Source: Trichormus_B sp936914905
GTDB taxonomy: Bacteria > Cyanobacteriota > Cyanobacteriia > Cyanobacteriales > Nostocaceae
DNA: 64,000 nucleotides
Assembly (NCBI RefSeq): GCF_039871975.1
Contig: NZ_JBDPLL010000001.1
Strand: one strand, 5' to 3'
Shown: positions 20,213-29,055 of the stretch, in pieces
Position numbering within the stretch: position 1 is the first letter of the stretch
Layout of the letters: the number at the start of each line of letters is the position of its first letter
Translations under genes and position numbers: made by a program
The notes under the pieces: model-generated
Told to the model about the DNA's origin: nothing
The model's input: only the letters and a program-made list of their open reading frames with translations
The model's database searches: none

Positions 20213-20259
20213 TACCATTTATTTGTGAGGCTGCGTCGAATTTTTAGACCTCTTCTTTT

Positions 20260-20296
20260 CAAACTCTAAAAACTTTTTGGGTTTTTAGGGTTTTAT
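20260..20296 (+). terminator. Possible terminator after thrS
   Basis: Arms CTAAAAAC and GTTTTTAG around a 7-nt loop, followed by GGGTTTT. An 8-bp AT-rich stem with a short T run, 50 to 80 nt beyond the thrS stop. It may instead belong to the adjoining IS relic. Confidence 0.35.
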
Positions 20297-20319
20297 GACA
20301 GGGTTTTCAGCCTGTTTTC

Positions 20320-20514
20320 TTATAAAGTTAGGCACACAAGTTTATCAGGAAAAACATAACCCCCAATTTTACAGTCTTTAAATATAGCTTCAATCCCAAA
20401 ACCTTGATGATAGATTTCCAGCATCGTTGATATATCTGGCAGATTAGTTGATAGATACCAAGGTTCTGGCTCTTGCTTACCACTTAACTTATATAAGCTT
20501 ATTAGCAGCCTCAT
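20320..20514 (-). pseudogene. IS4-family transposase C-terminal relic
   Basis: A 64-residue remnant reading PEPWYLSTNLPDISTMLEIYHQGFGIEAIFKDCKIGGY. This is the C-terminal catalytic patch of IS4-type DDE transposases, whose signature Y(2)R(3)E(6)K is kept as YHQGFGIEAIFKDCK except that the Arg is now Gly. The rest of the element is missing on both sides, so it cannot move. It sits between thrS and a two-component regulator gene. The similar CAAATGAG words near 20510 and 20571 may be traces of its ends. Confidence 0.75.
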
Positions 20515-20641
20515 TTGTCTGGAAACTAAACAATCTAGTTCAATGCGAAAATTCCCGCTATACTACGGACAAATGAGTTGAGCAAAGTTGTTAGACTTGT
20601 TTAGGCTCATAAAATGTAAAACTGAGTATCACTGGTGTAAG

Positions 20642-21364
20642 TTGACTATAAGCAAAATTCGCATCGTGCTAATTGAAGATCATGATCTCACTCGTGTGGG
20701 CATTCGTACAGCACTGTTGCAAAAAAAAGACATTGAAGTTGTCGGGGAAGCTGTCAATGCTGCTGAAGGCTTAAAAATGTTAAAGAAATTACAACCAGAT
20801 ATTGCAATTGTCGATATCGGTTTACCAGATAAGGACGGTATAGAACTAACCAGGGAGCTAAAAGCTACTGCTGAAGATGAAGATTTAGATACTAAAGTAT
20901 TAATTTTGACACTGCACGATAATAGAGAGGCGGTATTAGCAGCTTTTGCTGCTGGTGCAGACTCCTACTGTATGAAGGATATCAGATTTGATAATTTGCT
21001 GGACGCAGTGCGAGTAACTTATAATGGCAATGCTTGGATTGATCCGGCGATCGCACGCATCGTTTTGCAACAAGTCCAACAGAATCCCATCAAACCAGAA
21101 CCAATATCCTTTAGGGAACACACAGATATTGATGCAGAATCAGCAGAAAATGAACAGCCTATTGAACCTTATTCCCTCACAGAAAGGGAGTTAGAAGTAT
21201 TACAATTAATAGTCGAAGGTTATAGTAATGCAGTCATCGGTCAAAGACTTTTTATCACAATTGGAACAGTAAAAACTCACGTTCGTAATATTCTTAATAA
21301 ACTCTGTGCTGATGACCGTACCCAAGCAGCAGTCCGCGCTTTACGTTCTGGCATCGTGGGATAA
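20642..21364 (+). CDS. NarL/LuxR-family response regulator
   Basis: About 240 residues. Receiver domain first (KIRIVLIEDHDL; phospho-acceptor Asp in QPDIAIVDIGLPDKDG; Lys of the switch in YCMKDIRFDNLL), then a linker, then a LuxR-type DNA-binding domain (SLTERELEVLQLIVEGYSN and GTVKTHVRNILNKL). The start is doubtful: no ATG precedes the receiver domain, and a TTG at 20642 giving TISKIRIVL is the most economical choice, with another TTG at 20588. It lies 42 bp upstream of a PP2C-type regulator on the same strand, so the two are probably co-transcribed. Targets unknown. Confidence 0.85.
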   Translation: MTISKIRIVLIEDHDLTRVGIRTALLQKKDIEVVGEAVNAAEGLKMLKKLQPDIAIVDIGLPDKDGIELTRELKATAEDEDLDTKVLILTLHDNREAVLAAFAAGADSYCMKDIRFDNLLDAVRVTYNGNAWIDPAIARIVLQQVQQNPIKPEPISFREHTDIDAESAENEQPIEPYSLTERELEVLQLIVEGYSNAVIGQRLFITIGTVKTHVRNILNKLCADDRTQAAVRALRSGIVG

Positions 21365-21406
21365 TAGGTTTGTGGAGTGTAGCTCAGGTGAAAAATGTAG
21401 TCAAAT

Positions 21407-23080
21407 ATGACTGAAACAGAGGTAGAAAAGCTCAAACTCATGGTGGTAGATGACGAGCCAGATAACTTAGATTTACTCTACCGCACCTTTTGGCGCAGTT
21501 TTAAAGTATACAAAGCTAATGATGCCCATGAAGCTTTCGCTATTTTAGATCAAGTGGGAGAAATGGCTGTGATTATCTCTGACCAAAGAATGCCAGAGAT
21601 GAATGGCACTGAATTATTCAGTCGCACAGTAGAACGTTTTCCCGATACAATTCGGATTTTACTGACAGGTTTTACCGATGTCGAAGATTTGGTAGATGCA
21701 ATCAACTCAGGTCAAGTATTCAAATACATCACAAAACCTTGGAAACCTGACCAACTTAAAGCATTAGTCGAGCAAGGAAAGGATACATATAAGCTAGTAA
21801 AAAAACGGACAAAAGAACTACGTCATGCCCTGCGAAGAGAATCTTTATTTAATGCTGTCACAACCACAATTCGGGAGTCTTTGGACTATAATAGCATCTT
21901 GAAAAAGATAGTAGTTACCATTGGACAAACATTTACAGCTACAAGTTGTGTACTGAGATTGGTAGAGGGTGATCGCTTGACACCAAACCAGTTTTTCTAT
22001 CATGATCCCAAATTCTCCGACATAACACTCCCCTTCGATTCCAACCCTTTAATTGAAGAAGTCCTCTACACCCAAAAATATCAATTAACCCAAGATACAC
22101 ATCATGACAATTCTTATCACAGCCTAGTAGTACCATTTACCTACCAACAGCATCTACTAGCTGTCATGACCCTCTATAAATGGGGAAGTGAAAACATTTG
22201 GCAAGATGAAGATATCCAAATGATTACAGGTGTAGCAGAACAAGCAGCCTTAGCTCTATCCCAGGCAAAACTCTACCAAAGCCTGCAAGAAAAACAACAA
22301 CAAATCCGCGTAGAATTGCAAGTAGCCCGCCAAATTCAAAATAATCTACTCCGTCAAACCCTACCAGAAATTGACGGTGTAAAAATAGAAGCCTGCTGTT
22401 ACCCTGCACGAGAAGTAGGAGGAGATTTTTTTGAAGTCTTTGTTCATCCCAAAGGGGACTTATGGTTAGCAGTCGGTGATGTTTCCGGTAAAGGAGTACC
22501 CGCCGCTCTATTTATGGCCAGTGCTATTTCCCTATTGCGTCGGGAATTATCTCAAGAATCACCAGCTGAGCCGAATATTGTCATGCAGAATCTCAACTAT
22601 GCTCTAGCTGATGACTTAATGAGTAACAATTATTTTATTACTCTTATTATTGCATCTTACAACAAAGTCACCAAAGAACTTGTTTATGCTAATGCTGGAC
22701 ACATCTATCCCTTATTATGGTCACATCCAGCAACTTTAGTTACTCAACCTTATTACCTCAAAGAACGTAGCATCCCGCTAGGAATTTTACCAAAATGGCA
22801 CGCCAACCCTGGTCGATTTACTCTTGCACCCGGAGACACATTACTACTAGCCAGTGATGGCATTACAGAAGCAAAAGTTTTAAAAAATACTCATTTATAT
22901 AAAGAAAATAATGGTATCTGTCAGCAAACACAGAGTTCCATGCTCAACCAAGAAGGACTTTGGCAACTTATACAAGAGCAACCTCAACCATTGTCTCTGG
23001 AAAATTTGCTAAATCGTATTCAAACAGACAACCATGTCCAAGAAGATGACCAAACTATACTCTCCCTGGAGGTTCTGTAA
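21407..23080 (+). CDS. REC-GAF-PP2C (RsbU/SpoIIE-type) phosphatase regulator
   Basis: A 557-residue signalling phosphatase. Domains in order: receiver (LKLMVVDDEPDNLDLLYRTF, phospho-acceptor Asp in VIISDQRMPEMNG) at about 8-125; GAF at about 150-300; a short coiled linker; and a SpoIIE/PP2C domain at about 330-555 with metal-binding residues in AREVGGDFFEVF, AVGDVSGKGVPAALFMA and LLLASDGITEA. Such proteins dephosphorylate anti-sigma antagonists when the receiver is modified. The next gene, 3 nt downstream, encodes the matching kinase-type protein, which supports a partner-switching module. Confidence 0.9.
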   Translation: MTETEVEKLKLMVVDDEPDNLDLLYRTFWRSFKVYKANDAHEAFAILDQVGEMAVIISDQRMPEMNGTELFSRTVERFPDTIRILLTGFTDVEDLVDAINSGQVFKYITKPWKPDQLKALVEQGKDTYKLVKKRTKELRHALRRESLFNAVTTTIRESLDYNSILKKIVVTIGQTFTATSCVLRLVEGDRLTPNQFFYHDPKFSDITLPFDSNPLIEEVLYTQKYQLTQDTHHDNSYHSLVVPFTYQQHLLAVMTLYKWGSENIWQDEDIQMITGVAEQAALALSQAKLYQSLQEKQQQIRVELQVARQIQNNLLRQTLPEIDGVKIEACCYPAREVGGDFFEVFVHPKGDLWLAVGDVSGKGVPAALFMASAISLLRRELSQESPAEPNIVMQNLNYALADDLMSNNYFITLIIASYNKVTKELVYANAGHIYPLLWSHPATLVTQPYYLKERSIPLGILPKWHANPGRFTLAPGDTLLLASDGITEAKVLKNTHLYKENNGICQQTQSSMLNQEGLWQLIQEQPQPLSLENLLNRIQTDNHVQEDDQTILSLEVL

Positions 23081-23083
23081 CTA

Positions 23084-23527
23084 ATGAAAAGTGAGCTTCA
23101 CGTACCAAGTGACTTAAGTTTTGTCAATATTGTGGAAACTTGGTTGTTGGGATGCTTGAAAATCCATCTGGGGGACTCTGTGGATTGGTCAGAACAATCT
23201 GGACGTTTGCGTCTGGCGTTGGTTGAAGCGTATTCCAACGCTGTACGTCATGCTCACAAAGATCAGCCAAGTTTGCCAATCCTACTGCGTTTAGAACTAC
23301 AAGATCGCAATTTAGTGATCGAAATTTGGGACTACGGTAAAGGCTTTGATATGTCTACTTACTTTCCTCCCCATCCCACCCAAAAACAAGAAGGTGGTTA
23401 TGGGTGGCTGATTATGAATCGTCTTATGGATAAAGTTGAATATCGGTTACAGGTGAATGGTGCCAACTGTCTCAAGCTGGAAACCACAATCCCAGAACTG
23501 ATGGAACAGACAGAAGGCAGACCATAA
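23084..23527 (+). CDS. Anti-sigma-factor-type ATP-binding kinase (RsbW-like)
   Basis: A 147-residue stand-alone GHKL ATPase of the HATPase_c_2 type. N box EAYSNAVRHAHK, G1 box DYGKGFDM and a G2-like GGYGWLIMNRLMD are all present. In Gram-positive bacteria such proteins bind sigma factors and phosphorylate an antagonist; in cyanobacteria they form part of regulatory partner switches whose targets are mostly unknown. It starts 3 nt after the REC-GAF-PP2C stop, a coupled pair. No STAS-domain antagonist gene lies in this window, so that partner must be elsewhere. Confidence 0.85.
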   Translation: MKSELHVPSDLSFVNIVETWLLGCLKIHLGDSVDWSEQSGRLRLALVEAYSNAVRHAHKDQPSLPILLRLELQDRNLVIEIWDYGKGFDMSTYFPPHPTQKQEGGYGWLIMNRLMDKVEYRLQVNGANCLKLETTIPELMEQTEGRP

Positions 23528-23728
23528 CACAAAACGTTCTTTATTAAGAAATGTAACCAATTTAATAACTTTTACTAAATTTATTTGATTTATTAGCGAT
23601 AATAGTTATCAACTAATATAGTTATCAAATAATATAGAAAGGCTACTTTCAGTGATGTGAGGAGAGCCTGACTTTAAAATACCAATATTTAAATACCCAA
23701 TTTACAAATAAGATTTACAAATAAGCTG

Positions 23729-24169
23729 ATGACACCTTTATTCTGCCTATCCCCCCGCTATCGTCTTGATGATGAATCACCTTGGTTAGAAGGTATCGAC
23801 CCCAGTCGTCATTACTGGATTGCGGTGAATGGAGAGAAAAAAGTGACATTTGCCCTTCCAGGCTTAATAGTGTCTTCCATTGAGGAGTTCAAACAGATGA
23901 TTCGCAGATTTCGTTCTCTACAACCAGGCGAAATCTTGAATCTGGCCAGAATTTCCAGCCGTTGCATAATTCGCTGCATCACGAATAACTGCTATGCGGT
24001 GGAAGCAGAAGTCAATAATGCCCCTGTATGTCATCTTTTTGATCAAGAAACTTTAGAAAGTTTGTTAATGACAGCACACCCTAATTGGCAATGTGCGCCA
24101 TCAGATATTGAATTAGGCAGAAATTTATTACTACGTTCTTTTGCTCAACCAACTGCTAGTAAGGGCTAA
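23729..24169 (+). CDS. Conserved-looking hypothetical protein
   Basis: A 146-residue soluble protein that I do not recognise. It begins MTPLFCLSPRYRLDDES and includes HYWIAVNGEKKVTFALPGLIV and a cysteine-containing stretch (SSRCIIRCITNNCYAVEAEV), with no signal peptide or membrane helix. Codon use looks like its neighbours and the frame is intact. It stands alone 200 bp after the anti-sigma-type gene. Between them, near 23600-23715, are short direct repeats (AGTTATCAA.TAATATAG twice; TTTACAAATAAG twice). Confidence 0.6.
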   Translation: MTPLFCLSPRYRLDDESPWLEGIDPSRHYWIAVNGEKKVTFALPGLIVSSIEEFKQMIRRFRSLQPGEILNLARISSRCIIRCITNNCYAVEAEVNNAPVCHLFDQETLESLLMTAHPNWQCAPSDIELGRNLLLRSFAQPTASKG

Positions 24170-24329
24170 GTATTCAAAATTTTAAATTTTCGATTTTTTA
24201 GACTAAAAAGGGAGTAAATACCGAATTTATTAGAGAAATTAGGGATTTTAAGTGTTTACAACAGAATTCAGAATTCAGGGGTGAAGATTTTTAGTTGTTT
24301 ATGTGCAAGCAAAGGAAAATTTTTACCGC

Positions 24330-24781
24330 AGATCATATAGGAAATGACTAACTGCAAGGTTTAGCAGCTAATGATATCCTCTAGGGAGGATTGGGTGATT
24401 ATGTCCTCAATGGAGGACTCGGTAATGATGAATTTTGTTTTCAAGGTAGTGGAGTTTTTAACACTAATTTAGGTGTTGATTTGATTACCGATTTTGCAGT
24501 TGGACAACATAAGATTGCACTTACTAAAGATTGCACTTACTAAAGCTACATTCAATGCCATTACTAATGCTATTGGACAAGCTTTAACTGACTTTGCGGT
24601 GGTTGCAAATGATGGGTTAGTAGATGCTAGTAATGCTCGCATTATCTTTAGTCAAGAAACTGCCAGTCTGTTCTATAACCAAAATGGTAATGTTTTGGGT
24701 CCAGCCGCAGTATTTGAGTTTGCTCATTTAGTTAATCCTGATATTACTCTCAGTGGTAGTAATTTTAGTTTAATTGCCTAA
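24330..24781 (+). pseudogene. RTX calcium-binding protein C-terminal relic
   Basis: Remains of a secreted hemolysin-type calcium-binding protein. In one frame it reads LQGLAANDIL, a TAG, GGLGDYVLNGGLGNDEFCF and LGVDLITDFAVGQHKIALTK, that is, RTX nonapeptide repeats (GGxGxDxxx) and the capping segment. A perfect 16-bp tandem duplication (24513-24528 and 24529-24544) then shifts the frame, and the tail continues as TKATFNAITNAIGQAL to DITLSGSNFSLIA ending at 24781. An earlier stop lies at about 24350. The N-terminal part of the gene is missing. Confidence 0.75.
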
Positions 24782-24839
24782 TTTTTGCGCCTGGAATGTG
24801 AGATAAAAAAGGTAGACATTGCCCACCCTAATCCCACTT

Positions 24840-25259
24840 TTATTCTGAAGGTATGAGTGTATATTCTTTGTGGGGTGGACGCAAAGAAAGTAAGTCTTGA
24901 GGTGATGCTAAAAGTTTGATTTTGGCTTCAATAATTTCCCGTTGTGGGTTGAGGATAAATAACCACAAAACATTAACACTGCACCAAGAAGTATGTGCTT
25001 TACCTCTAACTTGAATTTGGATGTGGTGGTCTGCTAAATTTTCAGTAATTCCTTGCTGGGGTTCGGCTTTGATGTCTTGGCCTTCTCTGTTAAGATAGGT
25101 GAGTATAGTTTCTTTGCCGACAACAGCAGATTCTAATGGTGGATACATCACACCATGTTCAGCAAATAATCTAACTGTAGCTGTGAAATCACCTGCGTTT
25201 AAAGTAGTAAAATAATGCAAGATTGTTAAGTCTGTAATTCCTTCAATAGGAACATTCAT
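24840..25259 (-). CDS. C-terminal domain homolog of orange carotenoid protein (CTDH)
   Basis: A 139-residue NTF2-like protein. It matches the C-terminal domain of the orange carotenoid protein: GITDLTILHYFTTLNAGDF at the start, LFAEHGVMYPPLESAVVGKE, and LNPQREIIEAKIKLLASPQDLLSL at the end. Such proteins bind keto-carotenoids, deliver them from membranes and join with helical carotenoid proteins. A cysteine at residue 93 (HTSWCSVNV) lies where CTDHs form a disulfide-linked dimer. The start is the ATG at 25259; the open frame to 25370 has no family match. It is downstream of the HCP gene on the same strand, 114 bp apart. Confidence 0.88.
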   Translation of the reverse strand: MNVPIEGITDLTILHYFTTLNAGDFTATVRLFAEHGVMYPPLESAVVGKETILTYLNREGQDIKAEPQQGITENLADHHIQIQVRGKAHTSWCSVNVLWLFILNPQREIIEAKIKLLASPQDLLSLRPPHKEYTLIPSE

Positions 25260-25373
25260 GTTTTTAGGTTTGTTATAGGTTTTGATTGAATTTTTCTTAT
25301 AAGAAAATATTCCCAGATAATTACCTGGGAACAAAAATTTTAAAAGACATTGAGGTTGAGTGAATATCAACGA

Positions 25374-25895
25374 TTAGTCAGCTAAAGGGTCAACACCCAT
25401 TTCTATAACTACTTTGCGAAAAACGGTGATTTGCTGACCAAAATCCAATTCCTTGAGTGTTTCTAACACTTGTGCGCCATCACGAGAAATCTGATAACCT
25501 AATGGTACAGGTACTACAAAACCCTTCGCCATTAATTCTGCTAATTCGTACCAGAAAGCTAATTTGGTATTAGCACTAAGAATTCCGTAAGAACGAGAGA
25601 TTTGAGTATTTTTTTGGGCAGCTAAGTCACGCATGGCTTCCAACTGCTCTAAATGAGACATTTTTTTGATTTGATTCAACAAACCTTCTGCTAACTGTAA
25701 TCTAGCAGCACCTGTAGCGGCTGGGGTGATGGATTTACCCATCTCTGTGTAAGCATACCAAAGCACGGCTAGTTGATCATCCACGCTGAGGGCTTTGAAT
25801 ACAGCAATGGTGGAGGTTACAGTATCACCTATTTGGTTGTTGTAGTTGAAGCTGCTAGAAAAGCGAGTTGAAGCTGAATCAGAAGTGAAAGTCAT
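25374..25895 (-). CDS. Helical carotenoid protein (OCP N-terminal domain homolog)
   Basis: A 173-residue all-helical carotenoid-binding protein, the paralogue of the orange carotenoid protein N-terminal domain. Typical stretches are TIAVFKALSVDDQLAVLWYAYTEMG, ITPAATGAARLQLAEGLL and LSANTKLAFWYELAELMAKG. Some clades quench phycobilisome excitation, others quench singlet oxygen. Together with the adjacent CTDH it corresponds to the HCP4-CTDH pair of Anabaena PCC 7120, which can assemble into an OCP-like complex. Start at ATG 25895 (MTFTSDSAST) behind GGTGAAC; a GTG at 25907 is also possible. It is divergent from queG. Confidence 0.88.
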   Translation of the reverse strand: MTFTSDSASTRFSSSFNYNNQIGDTVTSTIAVFKALSVDDQLAVLWYAYTEMGKSITPAATGAARLQLAEGLLNQIKKMSHLEQLEAMRDLAAQKNTQISRSYGILSANTKLAFWYELAELMAKGFVVPVPLGYQISRDGAQVLETLKELDFGQQITVFRKVVIEMGVDPLAD

Positions 25896-26127
25896 GATGT
25901 TCACCACAGTTTATTAACTAAATAGTCTGTTAATTAGTGGGAGGCTGGCATCACTCTGGGTTGCTTGACCTCTTGTAAATTATTCTGCATTATTTCTTAA
26001 CAAATTACAAATAAAGTTTACATATAGATTGAGTAGCAAGATCAAATGTATATATTCAGTAAATAGTGTATAATATCCCCCTTAGTTAAGTTGAAAGTTA
26101 AAATTGAATCAGGGTGTGTCTGGCAAA

Positions 26128-27114
26128 ATGGCAGATAAAAAAATGAATCAATGTGCCTTAAACAGCAGTTTGGTTAAAGAGAAAGCTAAAGAGTTTGGTT
26201 TTCACAAAGTTGGGATTGCTGCTATAAAAGGGATAGAGAAGAAAGACGCTCAGAGGTTGCAAGCATGGACCCAACTGGGTTATCACGCACAGATGGAATG
26301 GATGAAGAATCCCCAGCGTCAGGATATTCGGTTAGTGATGCCAGATGTGCGATCACTTGTCTGTGTGGCGCTGAATTATTACACACCAGATCAACGTCCT
26401 GAAGGTGAAGAATACGCAAAAATTTCTCGCTATGGTTGGGGACGGGATTATCACAAAATCATGCACAAAAAGCTCAAGCAATTAGCTACATGGTTAGAAT
26501 CCTTGAGTGAAGGGATTAAAGCTAGATATTATGCAGATACTGGGCCTGTGCAAGATAAGGTCTGGGCTGAAAGGGCAGGTATTGGTTGGATTGCGAAAAA
26601 TGGGAATGTAATTACTAGAGAGTATGGTTCTTGGGTATTTTTGGGAGAAGTATTAACTAATATAGAATTGGAGAACGATAGTCAAGCTACACAACATTGT
26701 GGAACTTGTACAAACTGTATACAGGCTTGTCCTACTGGTGCAATTACCCAGCCGTTTGTAGTAGATGCTAACAAATGCATTGCCTATCATACTATTGAAA
26801 ATAGGGCAGATACATTACCAGAAACTCTTACACCCCATTTACATGGCTGGGTAGCAGGTTGTGATATTTGTCAAGATGTATGTCCTTGGAATCAGCGTTT
26901 TGCTCAAGTAACTGATGTGACAGACTTTCAGCCTTATAATGGGAATTTATCACCTAAGCTGGTAGAATTAGCGCAAATCTCAGAAGAGGAGTGGGATAAA
27001 CGATTTCCAGCATCGGCCTTGCGGCGCATTAAACCAGAAATGTTAAGAAGAAATGCTCGTGCTAATCTTGATGCATCTAGGCTAAAGAATGACCCAGAAA
27101 GTAATAATATTTGA
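26128..27114 (+). CDS. queG: Epoxyqueuosine reductase
   Basis: A cobalamin-dependent iron-sulfur enzyme of about 329 residues that performs the last step of queuosine synthesis, reducing epoxyqueuosine in the wobble position of GUN-anticodon tRNAs. Two [4Fe-4S] clusters are shown by CGTCTNCIQACPTGAI and by CDICQDVCPWNQ. Family motifs SRYGWGRDYHKIMHKKL and YYADTGPVQDKVWAERAGIGWIAKN are present. ATG 26128 (MADKKMNQ) is the chosen start; ATG 26143 and TTG 26104 are alternatives. Its end overlaps the next gene by 26 bp, so the two are translated together. Confidence 0.94.
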   Translation: MADKKMNQCALNSSLVKEKAKEFGFHKVGIAAIKGIEKKDAQRLQAWTQLGYHAQMEWMKNPQRQDIRLVMPDVRSLVCVALNYYTPDQRPEGEEYAKISRYGWGRDYHKIMHKKLKQLATWLESLSEGIKARYYADTGPVQDKVWAERAGIGWIAKNGNVITREYGSWVFLGEVLTNIELENDSQATQHCGTCTNCIQACPTGAITQPFVVDANKCIAYHTIENRADTLPETLTPHLHGWVAGCDICQDVCPWNQRFAQVTDVTDFQPYNGNLSPKLVELAQISEEEWDKRFPASALRRIKPEMLRRNARANLDASRLKNDPESNNI

Positions 27115-27724
27115 TTTTGATGGGACAATTGCAGACACAGTAGAGGCTCTTGTCAGTATTGCTAATCGTTTAGCTATAGAGTTTGATTATATACAAATTA
27201 CTGCCAATGAACTTACACTTTTAAGGAATTTAACCTCTAGAGAAATTATCAGATATTCAGGTGTATCTCTATTAAAAATACCTTTTTTAGTTAAAAAAGT
27301 GAAATCAGAGTTGAAAAATAAAATTACGGAATTAGAACCTATATCTGGAGTGAAAGAAGCGTTAATAGAGCTTAATCAACAAGGATATAGCCTGGGAGTT
27401 ATTACCTCTAATTCTCACGAAAATGTCACTGAATTCCTGAAATTTCATAACTTAAATTATCTCTTTGAATTTATATATTCAGGAGTAACAATTTTTGGTA
27501 AAACCACAATAATTAACAATGTATTAAGGCAAAAACAACTTAAACCCCAAACAGTTATTTATGTGGGAGATGAAACAAGAGATATAGAAGCTGCCAAAAA
27601 AGCGAATATCAAGGTAATTGCAGTGAGTTGGGGTTTCAATTCTCCAGAAGCACTAGCTAAACAAAATCCAGATTTTTTGATTCACTATCCCAGTGAATTA
27701 TTAGATGTAGTGAAACATTGCTAA
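27089..27724 (+). CDS. HAD-superfamily phosphatase (phosphoglycolate-phosphatase-like)
   Basis: A 211-residue hydrolase of the HAD superfamily. Motif I is IFDFDGTIADT with nucleophile and acid Asp near residues 9 and 11, motif II is GVITSNS, the Lys of motif III is in GKTTIINNVL, and motif IV is VGDETRDIEAA. A four-helix cap sits between motifs I and II, as in Gph-type enzymes. It could act on phosphoglycolate or another small phosphate ester; sequence alone does not decide. The start ATG lies inside the 3' end of queG (26-bp overlap, different frame). Confidence 0.87.
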   Translation: MTQKVIIFDFDGTIADTVEALVSIANRLAIEFDYIQITANELTLLRNLTSREIIRYSGVSLLKIPFLVKKVKSELKNKITELEPISGVKEALIELNQQGYSLGVITSNSHENVTEFLKFHNLNYLFEFIYSGVTIFGKTTIINNVLRQKQLKPQTVIYVGDETRDIEAAKKANIKVIAVSWGFNSPEALAKQNPDFLIHYPSELLDVVKHC

Positions 27725-27966
27725 AAGGTAAGAATTCAGGATTCAGGAGTCAGAATGTTTGAGAAATTGGTTAATTATTACAATACCTTCGCCAATTTAC
27801 ACAACATAGGTCTGAAATCCCATAAAATCGTTACGATATCAATAGGATTTCAGGGTTTTGGCACAGGTTTTGTTATCAAATAGGTATTTTTGGCCTTAGC
27901 CTGAAAAAGCTGAATGCTTACGCTAAAAGTCCAACCTATTGAGGTTGAGGAAAATCCAACATGATA

Positions 27967-28350
27967 TTACTTTTCATATGCTTGATCTTTTTGCAAAGTT
28001 TGTTCTACTAAATCATCACTAATAACTAATACTTGTTACAGCCTCAGTCCTAGAAGCACCTATTTCCTTAGGCATGTCTAGATAATCATCAGGATTACCT
28101 GTTGACTCTACTTCAGTTTTAGTCTCTTCTGGTTCAGGAATTTCATATTGAGGTGCAGTAGCAGTTTCAGCAGCAGTTCTTCCTTCATCTGTACGGTCAA
28201 CTTCGCTGACATTGAATTGCTGTGCAGCGGCATAATCAGCTTCAAAATCTACATTTGCTGCTTTTTTTCACCACTAGCTATTTGTTCAGCAGCTAATTGT
28301 GCATCGTGAGTGGAAGCTTCATTAGGATTAGACTCTACTTTATCAGACAT
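27967..28350 (-). pseudogene. Acidic hypothetical protein pseudogene
   Basis: From the ATG at 28350 the frame reads MSDKVESNPNEASTHDAQLAAEQIASGEKK and then shifts near 28265 within a run of T. The continuation is NVDFEADYAAAQQFNVSEVDRTDEGRTAAETAT and TEVESTGNPDDYLDMPKEIGASRTEAVTSIS, then an extra 8-nt piece, then SDDLVEQTLQKDQAYEK and a stop. The protein was acidic, low in hydrophobic residues and about 115-120 residues long. I do not know its family. It lies just upstream of a dead HCP gene on the opposite strand. Confidence 0.65.
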
Positions 28351-28518
28351 AACTAAAACCTGAATTAATATTAACATTGCTGGGGTAAGTTTATCCAAAT
28401 AGCTTACTTAAATCTTGCTCCATAAGAGAGATATTCTTCTCAATTAAAAGGCAGATAAAACCAGGGTTAGCTAATTAGTAGATGTTCTTCTTCAGGTGGT
28501 AGAGACTAATTATACAAA

Positions 28519-29043
28519 TCTGATCCTCAAGCTCAGAGCCAGGAAACTCAAAATTCAGTAGAAGAATTTAATACCTTAGATACCGATGCTAAATTAGCTT
28601 GGCCATATTTTGTTTATGAGAAAATGGGTGATACTATTACTCCTGCTGCTCCCACAGCCGCAGAACCAGAATTAGCTCCAATATTGCTAGGAGACTATTT
28701 ACAATTATCGGATGAGGAACAACTAGAAATTTTATGCTGGATATAGTGAACTGTCAGGATACAGACTATTCTCGTGCCGATGGGCCATTATAAAGAAAAT
28801 AACCAGTTATTAGTTTGGTATATTTGGGGAGAAGCTATGGGGGATATAGTAGTGGGAATTCCAGATAATTATGAGTCAACTTAGGCAATGAATGATTTAC
28901 TGGCTCGAATTGAAGAAATAGATTTTGAAGGTCAAATTTCTGTTTTAAGAACTATTTTAAGAACTATTGCTGGTGAGATGGGTTACAGCGATGTCAAGCC
29001 AATTCCAACGCCAGCAGAAACAGGCAAAACTTCGAGTTTGTAA
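28519..29043 (+). pseudogene. Second helical carotenoid protein, pseudogene
   Basis: A decayed paralogue of the HCP/OCP N-terminal domain. Readable segments in one frame: DPQAQSQETQNSVEEFNTLDT, WPYFVYEKMGDTITPAAPTA, ELAPILLGDYLQLSDEEQLEIL, a tandem pair of stops, HYKENNQLLVWYIWGEAMGD, a TAG, AMNDLLARIEEIDFEGQISVLRTI and GYSDVKPIPTPAETGKTSSL. No start codon remains in frame. A 12-bp perfect tandem duplication (28943-28954, 28955-28966) adds four residues. The intact HCP-CTDH pair lies 3 kb away. Confidence 0.85.
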
Positions 29044-29055
29044 ATACCTCAAAGC

